Shown here: one piece after another, positions 1 through 6,383 of the stretch
Layout of the letters: each line of letters begins with the position of its first letter
How positions within the stretch are numbered: position 1 is the stretch's first letter
NCBI GenBank assembly: GCA_030844625.1
Contig: JAUUNJ010000044.1
Span: 1-12,137 of the forward strand
Length of the DNA: 12,137 nt
Reading direction: 5' to 3'
DNA from: Roseburia sp.
Lineage (GTDB): Bacteria > Bacillota > Clostridia > Lachnospirales > Lachnospiraceae
The notes under the pieces: model-generated
The model's database searches: none
Told to the model about the DNA's origin: nothing
The model's input: only the letters and a program-made list of their open reading frames with translations
Translations under genes and position numbers: made by a program

Positions 1-661
1 GAAAAAAACATTGGTGTTGTCCATTTCCCATGACATAAAAACACCTCTTTCCGCCATAAAGCTTTATGCCAAAGCATTGTCAAAGGGACTTTACGAAAAC
101 AGGGACAGGCAGGTGGAGATTTTTGAGAATATAAATGCAAAGGCTGATCAAATAGAAGGTTTTGTTAGTGAAATTATCAAAGCTTCCAGTGAGGAGTTCT
201 TAAGTCTTGAGGTCAATGTCAGCGAGTTTTATCTTTCTCAGGCTGTGAAAAAAATAGCTGATTACTATTGTGAAAAGTTGCGACTAATCAAAATCGGATT
301 TTCCATTGAAAAATATTCAGATGGTATTCTGAAAGGTGATTTTGACCGTTTTATAGAGGTTTTACAGAATGTCATTGAAAATGCGATTAAGTATGGAGAT
401 GGTCATAATATTGAAATTTTGTTTTCACGGGAAGAAGACTGTCGTTTAGTGACAGTGAGAAATAGTGGCTGCACTTTATCTGATACAGAACTGCCACATA
501 TCTTTGAAAGCTTTTGGCGAGGTTCCAATACCGGAAATAACAGTGGAAGCGGCTTGGGACTTTACATTTGCAGACAACTTATTCGTAAGATGGATGGAGA
601 TATATTTGCAGACATTAATGAGGGAATGATGTGTGTGACAGTGGTAGTAAGAGAGGTATAA
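1..661 (+). CDS. Sensor histidine kinase, C-terminal part (5' end cut by window)
   Basis: The reading frame is open from base 2, so the gene begins upstream of the window; the TTG at 11 is internal and not a start. The visible part is the catalytic half of a two-component sensor kinase, which autophosphorylates on histidine and passes the phosphate to a response regulator. The H-box reads SHDIKTPL, with the phospho-acceptor His codon at 29-31. The N-box is LQNVIENAIKYG (codons near 365-400). An F-box (LPHIFESFWRG) and a G2-box (GSGLGLYICRQL) follow. The G1-box is degenerate: NSGC replaces the usual DxGxG. To my knowledge this is seen in a clostridial kinase subfamily, so it need not mean loss of activity. 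Sensor and membrane segments lie outside the window, so the stimulus cannot be judged. The partner regulator is probably upstream, which is inference. Confidence 0.92.
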   Translation, partial: KKTLVLSISHDIKTPLSAIKLYAKALSKGLYENRDRQVEIFENINAKADQIEGFVSEIIKASSEEFLSLEVNVSEFYLSQAVKKIADYYCEKLRLIKIGFSIEKYSDGILKGDFDRFIEVLQNVIENAIKYGDGHNIEILFSREEDCRLVTVRNSGCTLSDTELPHIFESFWRGSNTGNNSGSGLGLYICRQLIRKMDGDIFADINEGMMCVTVVVREV

Positions 662-662
662 T
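635..662 (+). promoter_or_regulatory. Candidate sigma-A promoter for the HD hydrolase, overlapping the kinase stop
   Basis: GTGACA at 635-640 (five of six matches to TTGACA), a 16-nt spacer, and a perfect TATAAT at 657-662. The -10 box overlaps the TAA stop of the kinase gene. Transcription would start near 669, giving a leader of about 48 nt before the ATG at 717. Seen by eye only. Confidence 0.4.
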
Positions 663-716
663 AGATATATACCAGTGGTAATAGAGGATAAAGAATTATT
701 GGAGGTGTTAAAAGAA

Positions 717-1316
717 ATGGATAAAAAAAGATTAGAAAAGCAGTTTGCTTTTTGTAAAGAAATCGATAAAGAAAAACTTATCGGAAGACAAAATTATCTG
801 ACAGATGGAAGTCGAAAAGAAAATGATGCAGAACATGCGTGGCATATGGCAATTATGGCTCTTTTACTGAGTGAATATGCCAATGAGGAAATTGATGTAT
901 TAAAGACTGTGAGCATGCTGCTGATACATGATTTGGTGGAAATAGATGCAGGAGATACTTTTGCGTACGATGAAGAAGCAAAGAGGACTCAGAGACAGCG
1001 TGAATTGGTAGCGGCAGACAGGATTTTTGGATTGCTTCCGGAAGAACAGGCAGTGAAATTCAGACAACTATGGGATGAGTTTGAAGAATGTAAAACCCCG
1101 GAAGCAAAATTTGCACGTACTATGGATAACATACAGCCGGCTATGCTGAATTCTGCATCAGAGGGAAAATCATGGAAGGAGAAAGGGGTCCGTTTAAGTC
1201 AGATATTAGAACGGAATAAAAATACAGCTGAGGGCTCAAAGGTGCTGTGGGATTACTCACTGAATCATTTTATACGTCCGAATGTGGAAAAGGGAAAAAT
1301 AAAAGGAGATATATGA
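717..1316 (+). CDS. HD-domain phosphohydrolase (YfbR/HDDC2-like)
   Basis: A 199-residue soluble protein with the metal-binding residues of an HD-superfamily hydrolase. They are His40 in ENDAEHAWHM, His71-Asp72 in LIHDLVEIDAGD, and Asp137 in FARTMDNIQP. The context of these motifs matches the HD_3 group that includes YfbR and HDDC2, whose studied members are metal-dependent 5'-deoxynucleotidases acting on dNMPs. Substrate here is inferred and could be another phosphomonoester. I chose the ATG at 717 because GGAGGT at 701-706 lies 10 nt upstream. An in-frame GTG at 675 would add 14 residues but has no ribosome binding site. The length is normal for the family, and there is no signal peptide or membrane segment, so it is cytoplasmic. 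It lies 55 nt after the kinase gene, but a separate promoter seems likely. Confidence 0.88.
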   Translation: MDKKRLEKQFAFCKEIDKEKLIGRQNYLTDGSRKENDAEHAWHMAIMALLLSEYANEEIDVLKTVSMLLIHDLVEIDAGDTFAYDEEAKRTQRQRELVAADRIFGLLPEEQAVKFRQLWDEFEECKTPEAKFARTMDNIQPAMLNSASEGKSWKEKGVRLSQILERNKNTAEGSKVLWDYSLNHFIRPNVEKGKIKGDI

Positions 1317-1384
1317 GTCTGGATTTCAGCATATAAAATAGAAAAAGGGAAATTTTATTCCGGTTGATTTGAAAAACATTAAAT

Positions 1385-1413
1385 TTGAAAAAGGAGCGAA
1401 AATAAGGTATTAT
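1385..1413 (+). promoter_or_regulatory. Strong candidate sigma-A promoter for the SPFH module
   Basis: TTGAAA at 1385-1390, exactly 17 nt of spacer, and TATTAT at 1408-1413. The predicted start near 1420 gives a 5' leader of about 96 nt before the SPFH gene. I see no sigma-W type promoter (TGAAAC/CGTA), although sigma-W drives the related B. subtilis operon. The rest of the 200-nt gap between the HD gene and the SPFH gene shows no gene and no clear terminator. Confidence 0.5.
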
Positions 1414-1516
1414 TTTAATAACGACAAATTATGATACAGTTCTTTTAGAATGTAAAAGTAATTTGGGGGATCATTGAACAAAACAAAATGAACATTTAAA
1501 AGCAGGAGGTTTAAGT

Positions 1517-2914
1517 ATGGGATTAATTAAAGCGGGAGTTGGTGCAGTAGGAAGCACTATGGCAGACCAGTGGAAAGAGTTTTTCTATTGTGATGCAATC
1601 AGTAATAATGTACTGATGGTGAAAGGTCAGAAAAAGATAGGAAATCGTTCTTCCAATACTAAGGGAAGTGATAATATTATTTCTAACGGTTCAGGAATTG
1701 CTGTTGCGGACGGTCAGTGTATGATTATTGTTGATCAGGGAAAGGTGACAGAGATTTGTGCGGAACCGGGAGAATTTACATATGATTCATCTACAGAGCC
1801 AAGTATTTTTACAGGAGGTTTATGGGAAGGAATCAAAGATACTTTTAATACCATTGGAAAACGTTTTACATATGGTGGGGATACCGGAAAAGACCAGAGA
1901 GTTTACTATTTTAACACCAAAGAAATTCTGGATAACAAGTTTGGTACAGCCAATCCCATTCCATTTAGAGTTGTAGACAGAAATATAGGTTTGGATATTG
2001 ATGTCTCCGTAAGATGCAACGGTGTTTATTCGTATAAAATCGCAGATCCCATTGCATTTTATACAAATGTCTGTGGAAATGTGGAAAGAGAATACACAAG
2101 AGAGCAGATTGACAGTCAGTTAAAGACAGAATTTATCAGTGCTCTTCAGCCGGCATTTGCCAAGATTTCAGATATGGAGGTAAGGCCAAATGCGCTTCCG
2201 GCACATGCGGAGGAACTTTCTACATTAATGAATGAGATTCTTACACAGAAATGGCTGCAGAACAGAGGGCTTTCGGTTGTATCTATTGCAATGAATCCGA
2301 TTACACTTCCGGAAGAAGACGCTGAACTTATCAAACAGGCACAGCGTACAGCAATGCTTAAAGATCCTACCATGGCGGCTGCAACACTGGTAGGAAGTCA
2401 GGCAGAGGCGATGAAAGCCGCAGCTTCCAACGAAAACGGAGCAATGATGGGATTTATGGGAATGGGTATGGCACAGCAGGCAGGCGGTGTCAATCCACAG
2501 AATCTGTTTACCATGGGACAGCAGAAACAGGCAGAAACAGCACAGCAGGCACCTTCAGGTGATAGCTGGAAATGTTCCTGTGGTGCCACAGCAAACGGAA
2601 AGTTCTGCCCAGAGTGTGGTGCAAAGAAACCGGAACCTGTTCCGGCAAATGCATGGACCTGCAAATGTGGAGCGCAGGCTACAGGTAAATTCTGTCCGGA
2701 GTGTGGTTCTCCAAAGCCGGCAGATGACGGTTGGACCTGTTCCTGCGGTCAGGTAAATAAGGGTAAGTTCTGTCAGAATTGTGGAGCAAAGAAGCCGGAA
2801 GGAGCACCGCTTTATCGCTGTGATAAATGTGGATGGGAGCCGGAAGATCCACATCATCCACCAAAATTCTGCCCGGAATGCGGTGACATATTTGATGAAA
2901 AAGACGTGAGATAA
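1517..2914 (+). CDS. SPFH-domain protein with four C-terminal zinc ribbons (YdjI-like)
   Basis: A 465-residue protein. Residues 1-290 match the SPFH group of B. subtilis YdjI (often annotated as virion core protein-like), including MGLIKAGVGAVGSTMADQWKE at the start and a long prohibitin-like core. Residues 290-345 are low complexity, rich in Met, Gln and Ala. Four Cys4 zinc ribbons follow at about 351-371, 380-400, 406-427 and 433-455. The first three repeat W-x-C-x-C-G-x5-GKFC-x2-CG, while the fourth is C-x2-C-x13-C-x2-C. SPFH proteins assemble on membranes; in B. subtilis YdjI acts with YdjG and YdjH to hold PspA at the membrane. No signal peptide is seen, so it is probably cytoplasmic and peripheral. 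The start is supported by AGGAGGT at 1504-1510, 6 nt before ATG. A hairpin separates it from the next gene. The assignment is strong; the role of the ribbons is inferred. Confidence 0.9.
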   Translation: MGLIKAGVGAVGSTMADQWKEFFYCDAISNNVLMVKGQKKIGNRSSNTKGSDNIISNGSGIAVADGQCMIIVDQGKVTEICAEPGEFTYDSSTEPSIFTGGLWEGIKDTFNTIGKRFTYGGDTGKDQRVYYFNTKEILDNKFGTANPIPFRVVDRNIGLDIDVSVRCNGVYSYKIADPIAFYTNVCGNVEREYTREQIDSQLKTEFISALQPAFAKISDMEVRPNALPAHAEELSTLMNEILTQKWLQNRGLSVVSIAMNPITLPEEDAELIKQAQRTAMLKDPTMAAATLVGSQAEAMKAAASNENGAMMGFMGMGMAQQAGGVNPQNLFTMGQQKQAETAQQAPSGDSWKCSCGATANGKFCPECGAKKPEPVPANAWTCKCGAQATGKFCPECGSPKPADDGWTCSCGQVNKGKFCQNCGAKKPEGAPLYRCDKCGWEPEDPHHPPKFCPECGDIFDEKDVR

Positions 2915-2920
2915 TATATA

Positions 2921-2983
2921 GTTACAGTCAGTCATGGTATACATAAATAAAATGGAACTGATGGCTGAACTGTAATATTTTTT
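2921..2983 (+). terminator. Hairpin plus T-run between SPFH and zinc-ribbon genes (possible attenuator)
   Basis: The left arm 2922-2935 pairs with the right arm 2961-2975. There are seven pairs (TTACAGT/ACTGTAA), a single bulged A at 2968, then seven more pairs including one G-T wobble. The loop is 25 nt (2936-2960). Two bases after the stem comes T6 at 2978-2983. This has the form of an intrinsic terminator, with a long loop. Since the next gene belongs to the same module and I see no convincing promoter between, partial termination that lowers output of the downstream genes is the likely effect. Confidence 0.5.
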
Positions 2984-2985
2984 GT

Positions 2986-3001
2986 GAAAGGTTTGGTACA
3001 A
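2986..3001 (+). repeat. 16-nt leader motif, copy 1
   Basis: GAAAGGTTTGGTACAA occurs here and, identically, at 8761-8776. In both places the GAAAGG lies exactly 13 nt before an ATG. It probably contains the ribosome binding site of the zinc-ribbon gene, although that spacing is long for a Shine-Dalgarno site. Confidence 0.6.
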
Positions 3002-3004
3002 GTG

Positions 3005-4090
3005 ATGGCAGAATTACAGGAATATAAGTGCCCGTGTTGTGGTGGTGCGATAGAATTTGACAGTTCCCTGCAGAAAATGAAGTGTCCATATTGTGATACG
3101 GAATTTGAAATGGAAACATTAAAGTCCTATGATGACGAACTGAAAAATCAGGGTACAGATGATATGAATTGGGAAACCAAGGCAGGTGCAGAATGGCAGG
3201 AGGGTGAAACAGAGGGCCTGAATGTATACGTATGTAAGTCTTGTGGTGGTGAAATCATAGGAGATGAAAATACGGCGGCTACCAGTTGTCCGTATTGTGG
3301 AAATCCGGTAATTATGATGGGACAATTTTCAGGTGCATTAAAGCCTGATTATGTTATACCGTTTAAACTGGATAAAAAGGCAGCAAAGGAAGGTCTTATG
3401 AATCATTTAAAAGGCAGACCGCTGCTTCCAAAAGTATTTAAGGATGAAAATCATATTGATGAGATAAAAGGTATGTATGTACCGTTTTGGCTGTTTGATA
3501 CGGATGTAAATGCAAAGATACGTTATAAAGCGACGCGAGTGCGTTCGTGGAGTGACAGCGACTATAGATATACGGAGACAAGTTTCTTTTCCGTACATCG
3601 TGGTGGAAACGTTGGGTTTGAGCGTGTTCCGGTAGATGGATCAACAAAAATGCCGGATGATTTAATGGAATCCATAGAACCTTTTAATTTTAATGAGGCA
3701 GTGGATTTTCAGACCGCATATCTGGCAGGATATCTTGCAGATAAATATGATGTAAGTGCGGATGACAGCATTAATCGTGCCAATGAGCGTGTCAAAGTAA
3801 GTACGGAACAGGCTTTTTCATCTACAGTTCAGGGATATTCAACAGTACGTCCTGAGAGCAGCAGTATTCAATTAAAAAACGGTGTTGTGAAGTATGCTCT
3901 TTATCCTGTATGGATTTTGTCAACTTCATGGCAGGGGAATAATTACATTTTTGCAATGAATGGACAGACGGGAAAATTCGTAGGAGATTTGCCTGTTGAT
4001 AATGGTTTGTTCTGGAAATGGTTTGCAAGTCTGGCAGGAATTATTGCAGTGGTTGCGTTTATTATTACATTTTTAATGTGGTTGTTATAG
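3005..4090 (+). CDS. Membrane-anchored double zinc-ribbon protein (YdjG-like)
   Basis: A 361-residue protein. The N-terminus holds two Cys4 zinc ribbons of the TFIIB type: Cys9, Cys12 (with an extra Cys11), Cys27 and Cys30, then Cys77, Cys80, Cys95 and Cys98. A middle region of about 220 residues contains motifs such as DYVIPFKLDKKAAKEG and GMYVPFWLFD that are typical of YdjG-like proteins. The last 23 residues are a hydrophobic helix (WFASLAGIIAVVAFIITFLMWLL in parts), giving a tail-anchored protein with its bulk in the cytoplasm. In B. subtilis the homologue works with YdjH and YdjI at the membrane. I chose ATG at 3005; in-frame GTG codons at 2984 and 3002 are alternatives, and the first overlaps the proposed ribosome binding site. 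The TAG stop is contiguous with the GGAGGTG of the next gene, so translation is probably coupled. Confidence 0.87.
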   Translation: MAELQEYKCPCCGGAIEFDSSLQKMKCPYCDTEFEMETLKSYDDELKNQGTDDMNWETKAGAEWQEGETEGLNVYVCKSCGGEIIGDENTAATSCPYCGNPVIMMGQFSGALKPDYVIPFKLDKKAAKEGLMNHLKGRPLLPKVFKDENHIDEIKGMYVPFWLFDTDVNAKIRYKATRVRSWSDSDYRYTETSFFSVHRGGNVGFERVPVDGSTKMPDDLMESIEPFNFNEAVDFQTAYLAGYLADKYDVSADDSINRANERVKVSTEQAFSSTVQGYSTVRPESSSIQLKNGVVKYALYPVWILSTSWQGNNYIFAMNGQTGKFVGDLPVDNGLFWKWFASLAGIIAVVAFIITFLMWLL

Positions 4091-4102
4091 GAGGTGTACA
4101 TA

Positions 4103-4912
4103 ATGAAAAAAGTTTTATCTGTCATATTGACAATTATTTTAATGAGTGTTGCCACTGTAACAGCTTTTGCAGAGCAGGATACGGACAGACTAATGCCCCG
4201 TCTTGTGGATAATGCAGATATATTAAATGATTCTGAAGAAGACTCATTATTGAAGAAATTGAATGAAATCAGTGAGCGTCAGGATTTTGATGTGGTAGTA
4301 GTAACAGTTGATTCTCTGGAAGGAAAAACAGCCCGGGATTATGCGGATGATTTTTATGACTACAACGGTTATGGTATGGGAAATGATAATGATGGTGTTC
4401 TGCTCCTCGTAAGCATGGAGGCAAGAGACTGGTGGATGAGCACTACAGGATTTGGTATTACGGCAATTACTGATGCAGGGATTGATTACATATCGGATAA
4501 ATTCCTTGACGATATGGGAGATGATGAATATGCAAAGGCATTTGATGAATATGCAGAACTTTGTGATAAATTTGTTACGCAGGCAAAGACTGGTGAACCA
4601 TATGATGTAGGAAATATGCCAAAGGAACCATTTGCGGTTTTCCGTAATCTGCTTATTGCATTGGCTGCGGGAATTGTAATTTCATTAATTATTGTACTAA
4701 TTATGAGAAGTCAAATGAAAACGGTTCGCAGAAAACCGGCTGCATCTGATTATATGAAGAAGGGAAGTATGGTAATTAACGAAAGCAGAGATCTGTTTTT
4801 ATATACACATTTAGACAGACAGAAAAAGCCAAAGAATAATAGTTCAGGAGGCAGTTCTACGCATAAATCCTCATCGGGTACCACTCATGGTGGAGGCGGC
4901 GGAAAATTTTAA
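4103..4912 (+). CDS. Secreted, membrane-anchored TPM-domain protein (YdjH/YgcG-like)
   Basis: A 269-residue protein. Residues 1-23 form a signal peptide (MKKVLSVILTIILMSVATVT then AFA, with cleavage before Glu24). A TPM domain follows at about 35-165, with recognisable MPRLVDNADIL, VVVVTVDSLEGKTARDYADD and DDGVLLLVS-like segments. A membrane helix lies at about 192-211, then a basic cytoplasmic tail ending in Ser/Gly/His-rich sequence and GGGGGKF, a tail common in this family. The TPM domain would sit outside the membrane. TPM proteins elsewhere act in photosystem II repair, and YdjH acts with YdjG and YdjI; the biochemical activity here is unknown. I chose ATG at 4103 because GGAGGTG at 4090-4096 precedes it; the GTG at 4094 lies inside that site. 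No clear terminator follows, so read-through into the oxidoreductase gene is possible. Confidence 0.87.
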   Translation: MKKVLSVILTIILMSVATVTAFAEQDTDRLMPRLVDNADILNDSEEDSLLKKLNEISERQDFDVVVVTVDSLEGKTARDYADDFYDYNGYGMGNDNDGVLLLVSMEARDWWMSTTGFGITAITDAGIDYISDKFLDDMGDDEYAKAFDEYAELCDKFVTQAKTGEPYDVGNMPKEPFAVFRNLLIALAAGIVISLIIVLIMRSQMKTVRRKPAASDYMKKGSMVINESRDLFLYTHLDRQKKPKNNSSGGSSTHKSSSGTTHGGGGGKF

Positions 4913-4988
4913 TTGCTTTTTATAATGGATAAAAGATTCATCGAATGCACATACTGAATATTGAAAAATCAGTCAGGAGAAAATTAAG

Positions 4989-6296
4989 GTGCAGAGAGAA
5001 TCACTATGGGAGCAATATTCAGATTCCGAAAAAAATAAAATAAAACAGTTAAAAGGGGATATCCGTGCAGACGTTCTGATTATTGGGGGCGGAATTGCGG
5101 GTATCCTTTGTGCTTGGCGACTGAAACAGGCGGGGGTTTCCTGTATTATAGTAGAAAAGGGAAATTTTCTAGAGGGAGTTACCAGAAACACTACGGCGAA
5201 AATTACTGCGCAGCATGGATTAATTTATAATAAAATACAGAAAATTTATGATAGGGAAAAGGCAGAGCAATATTATAAAATAAATAACAGGGCAATATCT
5301 GAATATTGGAAATTGAATGAACAGTTTCCCTGTGACATGGAGAGCAGGACGGCTTATGTTTATAGTACACAGACACGGAAAAAACTGGAGAAAGAGGCAC
5401 ATATTTATGATAGGTTGGGAATTTCTTATGTGTGGCAGGAATATACACCAATTCCTATACGGACTTATGGAGCCTTAGGCATGGACAAGCAGGCACAGTT
5501 TAATCCAATGAAACTCCTGTTGCCCTTGGCAGAACAGATTGATTTTTATGAAAATACCACAGTGACAGATATTAAAGATAGAAAAGCATACACAGAGTAT
5601 GGAACCATAGAAGCCGATCAGATTGTACTGGCAACTCATTTTCCAATGGTAAATATTCCAGGGGGATATTTTGCAAAAATGTATCAGAGACGTTCTTATG
5701 CATTAGCAATTAAAGATGGACCTCAGATGGATGGTATGTATATTGATGATAAGGAAGATGGATTTTCTTTTAGAAATTATCAGGAGTATTTGTTAGTAGG
5801 TGGAGGAGGTCATAAAACCGGAACAAGAGGTGGAGGATACGCTGTATTGGAAAAGCTGATATCTCAGGTATATCCCGATAAAAAAGTTTCTTTTGCATGG
5901 TCTGCTCAGGATTGCATGAGTTTAGACGGGATTCCCTATATAGGATGCCACAGCAAAAGAAAATCACACATGTTTGTTGCTGCCGGATTTAATAAATGGG
6001 GAATGACAGGAGCAATGTCCTCTGCAATTGTATTGGAGGAGCTATTAACGAAAGGAAACAGCGAGTTTAAGGAATTGTTTTCTCCACAGCGTTCCATTGT
6101 ACATCCTCAACTGGCAGTAAATCTGATCTCTGCGGTGGGAAACATTTTGCGCCCTGGCAGGAGATGTACTCATATGGGGTGTTCATTGAGATGGAATCCG
6201 CAGGAACGCACATGGGATTGCCCCTGTCATGGTTCAAGGTATTCAGAAGATGGAAATATTTTAGAAAATCCGGCAAAAAAGAAGAAAGAGTTTTAA
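4989..6296 (+). CDS. FAD-dependent oxidoreductase fused to a C-terminal Rieske [2Fe-2S] domain
   Basis: A 435-residue protein. Residues 28-60 form the dinucleotide-binding fold (VLIIGGGIAGILCAWRL, GGGIAG at 33-38). A DAO-type FAD oxidoreductase domain runs to about residue 370. The C-terminus is a Rieske domain with CTHMGC (Cys393, His395) and CPCHGS (Cys411, His414) as cluster ligands. Cys398 and Cys413 are placed for the disulphide of bc1-type Rieske proteins. The architecture matches B. subtilis YhfW-like proteins, whose substrate is not established; oxidation of an amine or amino acid with electron transfer through the cluster is plausible. No signal peptide or membrane helix is seen. The start is GTG at 4989, supported by AGGAG at 4975-4979, 9 nt upstream. 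The KKKKEF end is short but close to the usual family terminus. A strong terminator follows. Confidence 0.9.
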   Translation: MQRESLWEQYSDSEKNKIKQLKGDIRADVLIIGGGIAGILCAWRLKQAGVSCIIVEKGNFLEGVTRNTTAKITAQHGLIYNKIQKIYDREKAEQYYKINNRAISEYWKLNEQFPCDMESRTAYVYSTQTRKKLEKEAHIYDRLGISYVWQEYTPIPIRTYGALGMDKQAQFNPMKLLLPLAEQIDFYENTTVTDIKDRKAYTEYGTIEADQIVLATHFPMVNIPGGYFAKMYQRRSYALAIKDGPQMDGMYIDDKEDGFSFRNYQEYLLVGGGGHKTGTRGGGYAVLEKLISQVYPDKKVSFAWSAQDCMSLDGIPYIGCHSKRKSHMFVAAGFNKWGMTGAMSSAIVLEELLTKGNSEFKELFSPQRSIVHPQLAVNLISAVGNILRPGRRCTHMGCSLRWNPQERTWDCPCHGSRYSEDGNILENPAKKKKEF

Positions 6297-6341
6297 ACAT
6301 ATAGAAATAAAAATATATGTGGTGGTAATTTTGTATATTTT

Positions 6342-6380
6342 AAGAGCATTCATTGGTTGTTGCTGATGAATGCTCTTTTT
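6342..6380 (+). terminator. Intrinsic terminator after the FAD/Rieske gene
   Basis: AAGAGCATTCAT (6342-6353) and ATGAATGCTCTT (6366-6377) form a perfect 12-bp stem with a 12-nt loop, and the T-run continues to 6380. It ends the plus-strand unit. The convergent esterase gene stops 4 nt further on, and its transcript would also form this hairpin, but there only a broken U-tract (CUUAAAAU) follows, so it works best on the plus strand. Confidence 0.9.
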
Positions 6381-6383
6381 ATA

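Noticed and set aside
1441..1463. A/T-rich CTTTTA/TAAAAG hairpin in the SPFH leader as a riboswitch
   Set aside because: Only six weak pairs and no recognisable conserved riboswitch core in the leader of about 96 nt.
2398..2664. 88-codon minus-strand frame and an 89-codon plus-strand frame (2487-2756) over the SPFH tail
   Set aside because: Both are out-of-frame shadows of the low-complexity and Cys-rich region, with no start signal or known motif.
2555..3001. 148-codon open frame on the minus strand across the zinc-ribbon array
   Set aside because: It lies antisense to a strongly supported coding region, has biased residue use typical of a mirrored repeat, and lacks a ribosome binding site.
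4921..4926. TATAAT upstream of the FAD/Rieske gene as a promoter
   Set aside because: No -35 box at 15-19 nt and no extended -10, so it is not enough alone.
6267..6296. Frameshift in the A-rich end of the Rieske domain
   Set aside because: All four cluster ligands are intact and the protein ends close to the usual family terminus; neither other frame continues a recognisable Rieske sequence.
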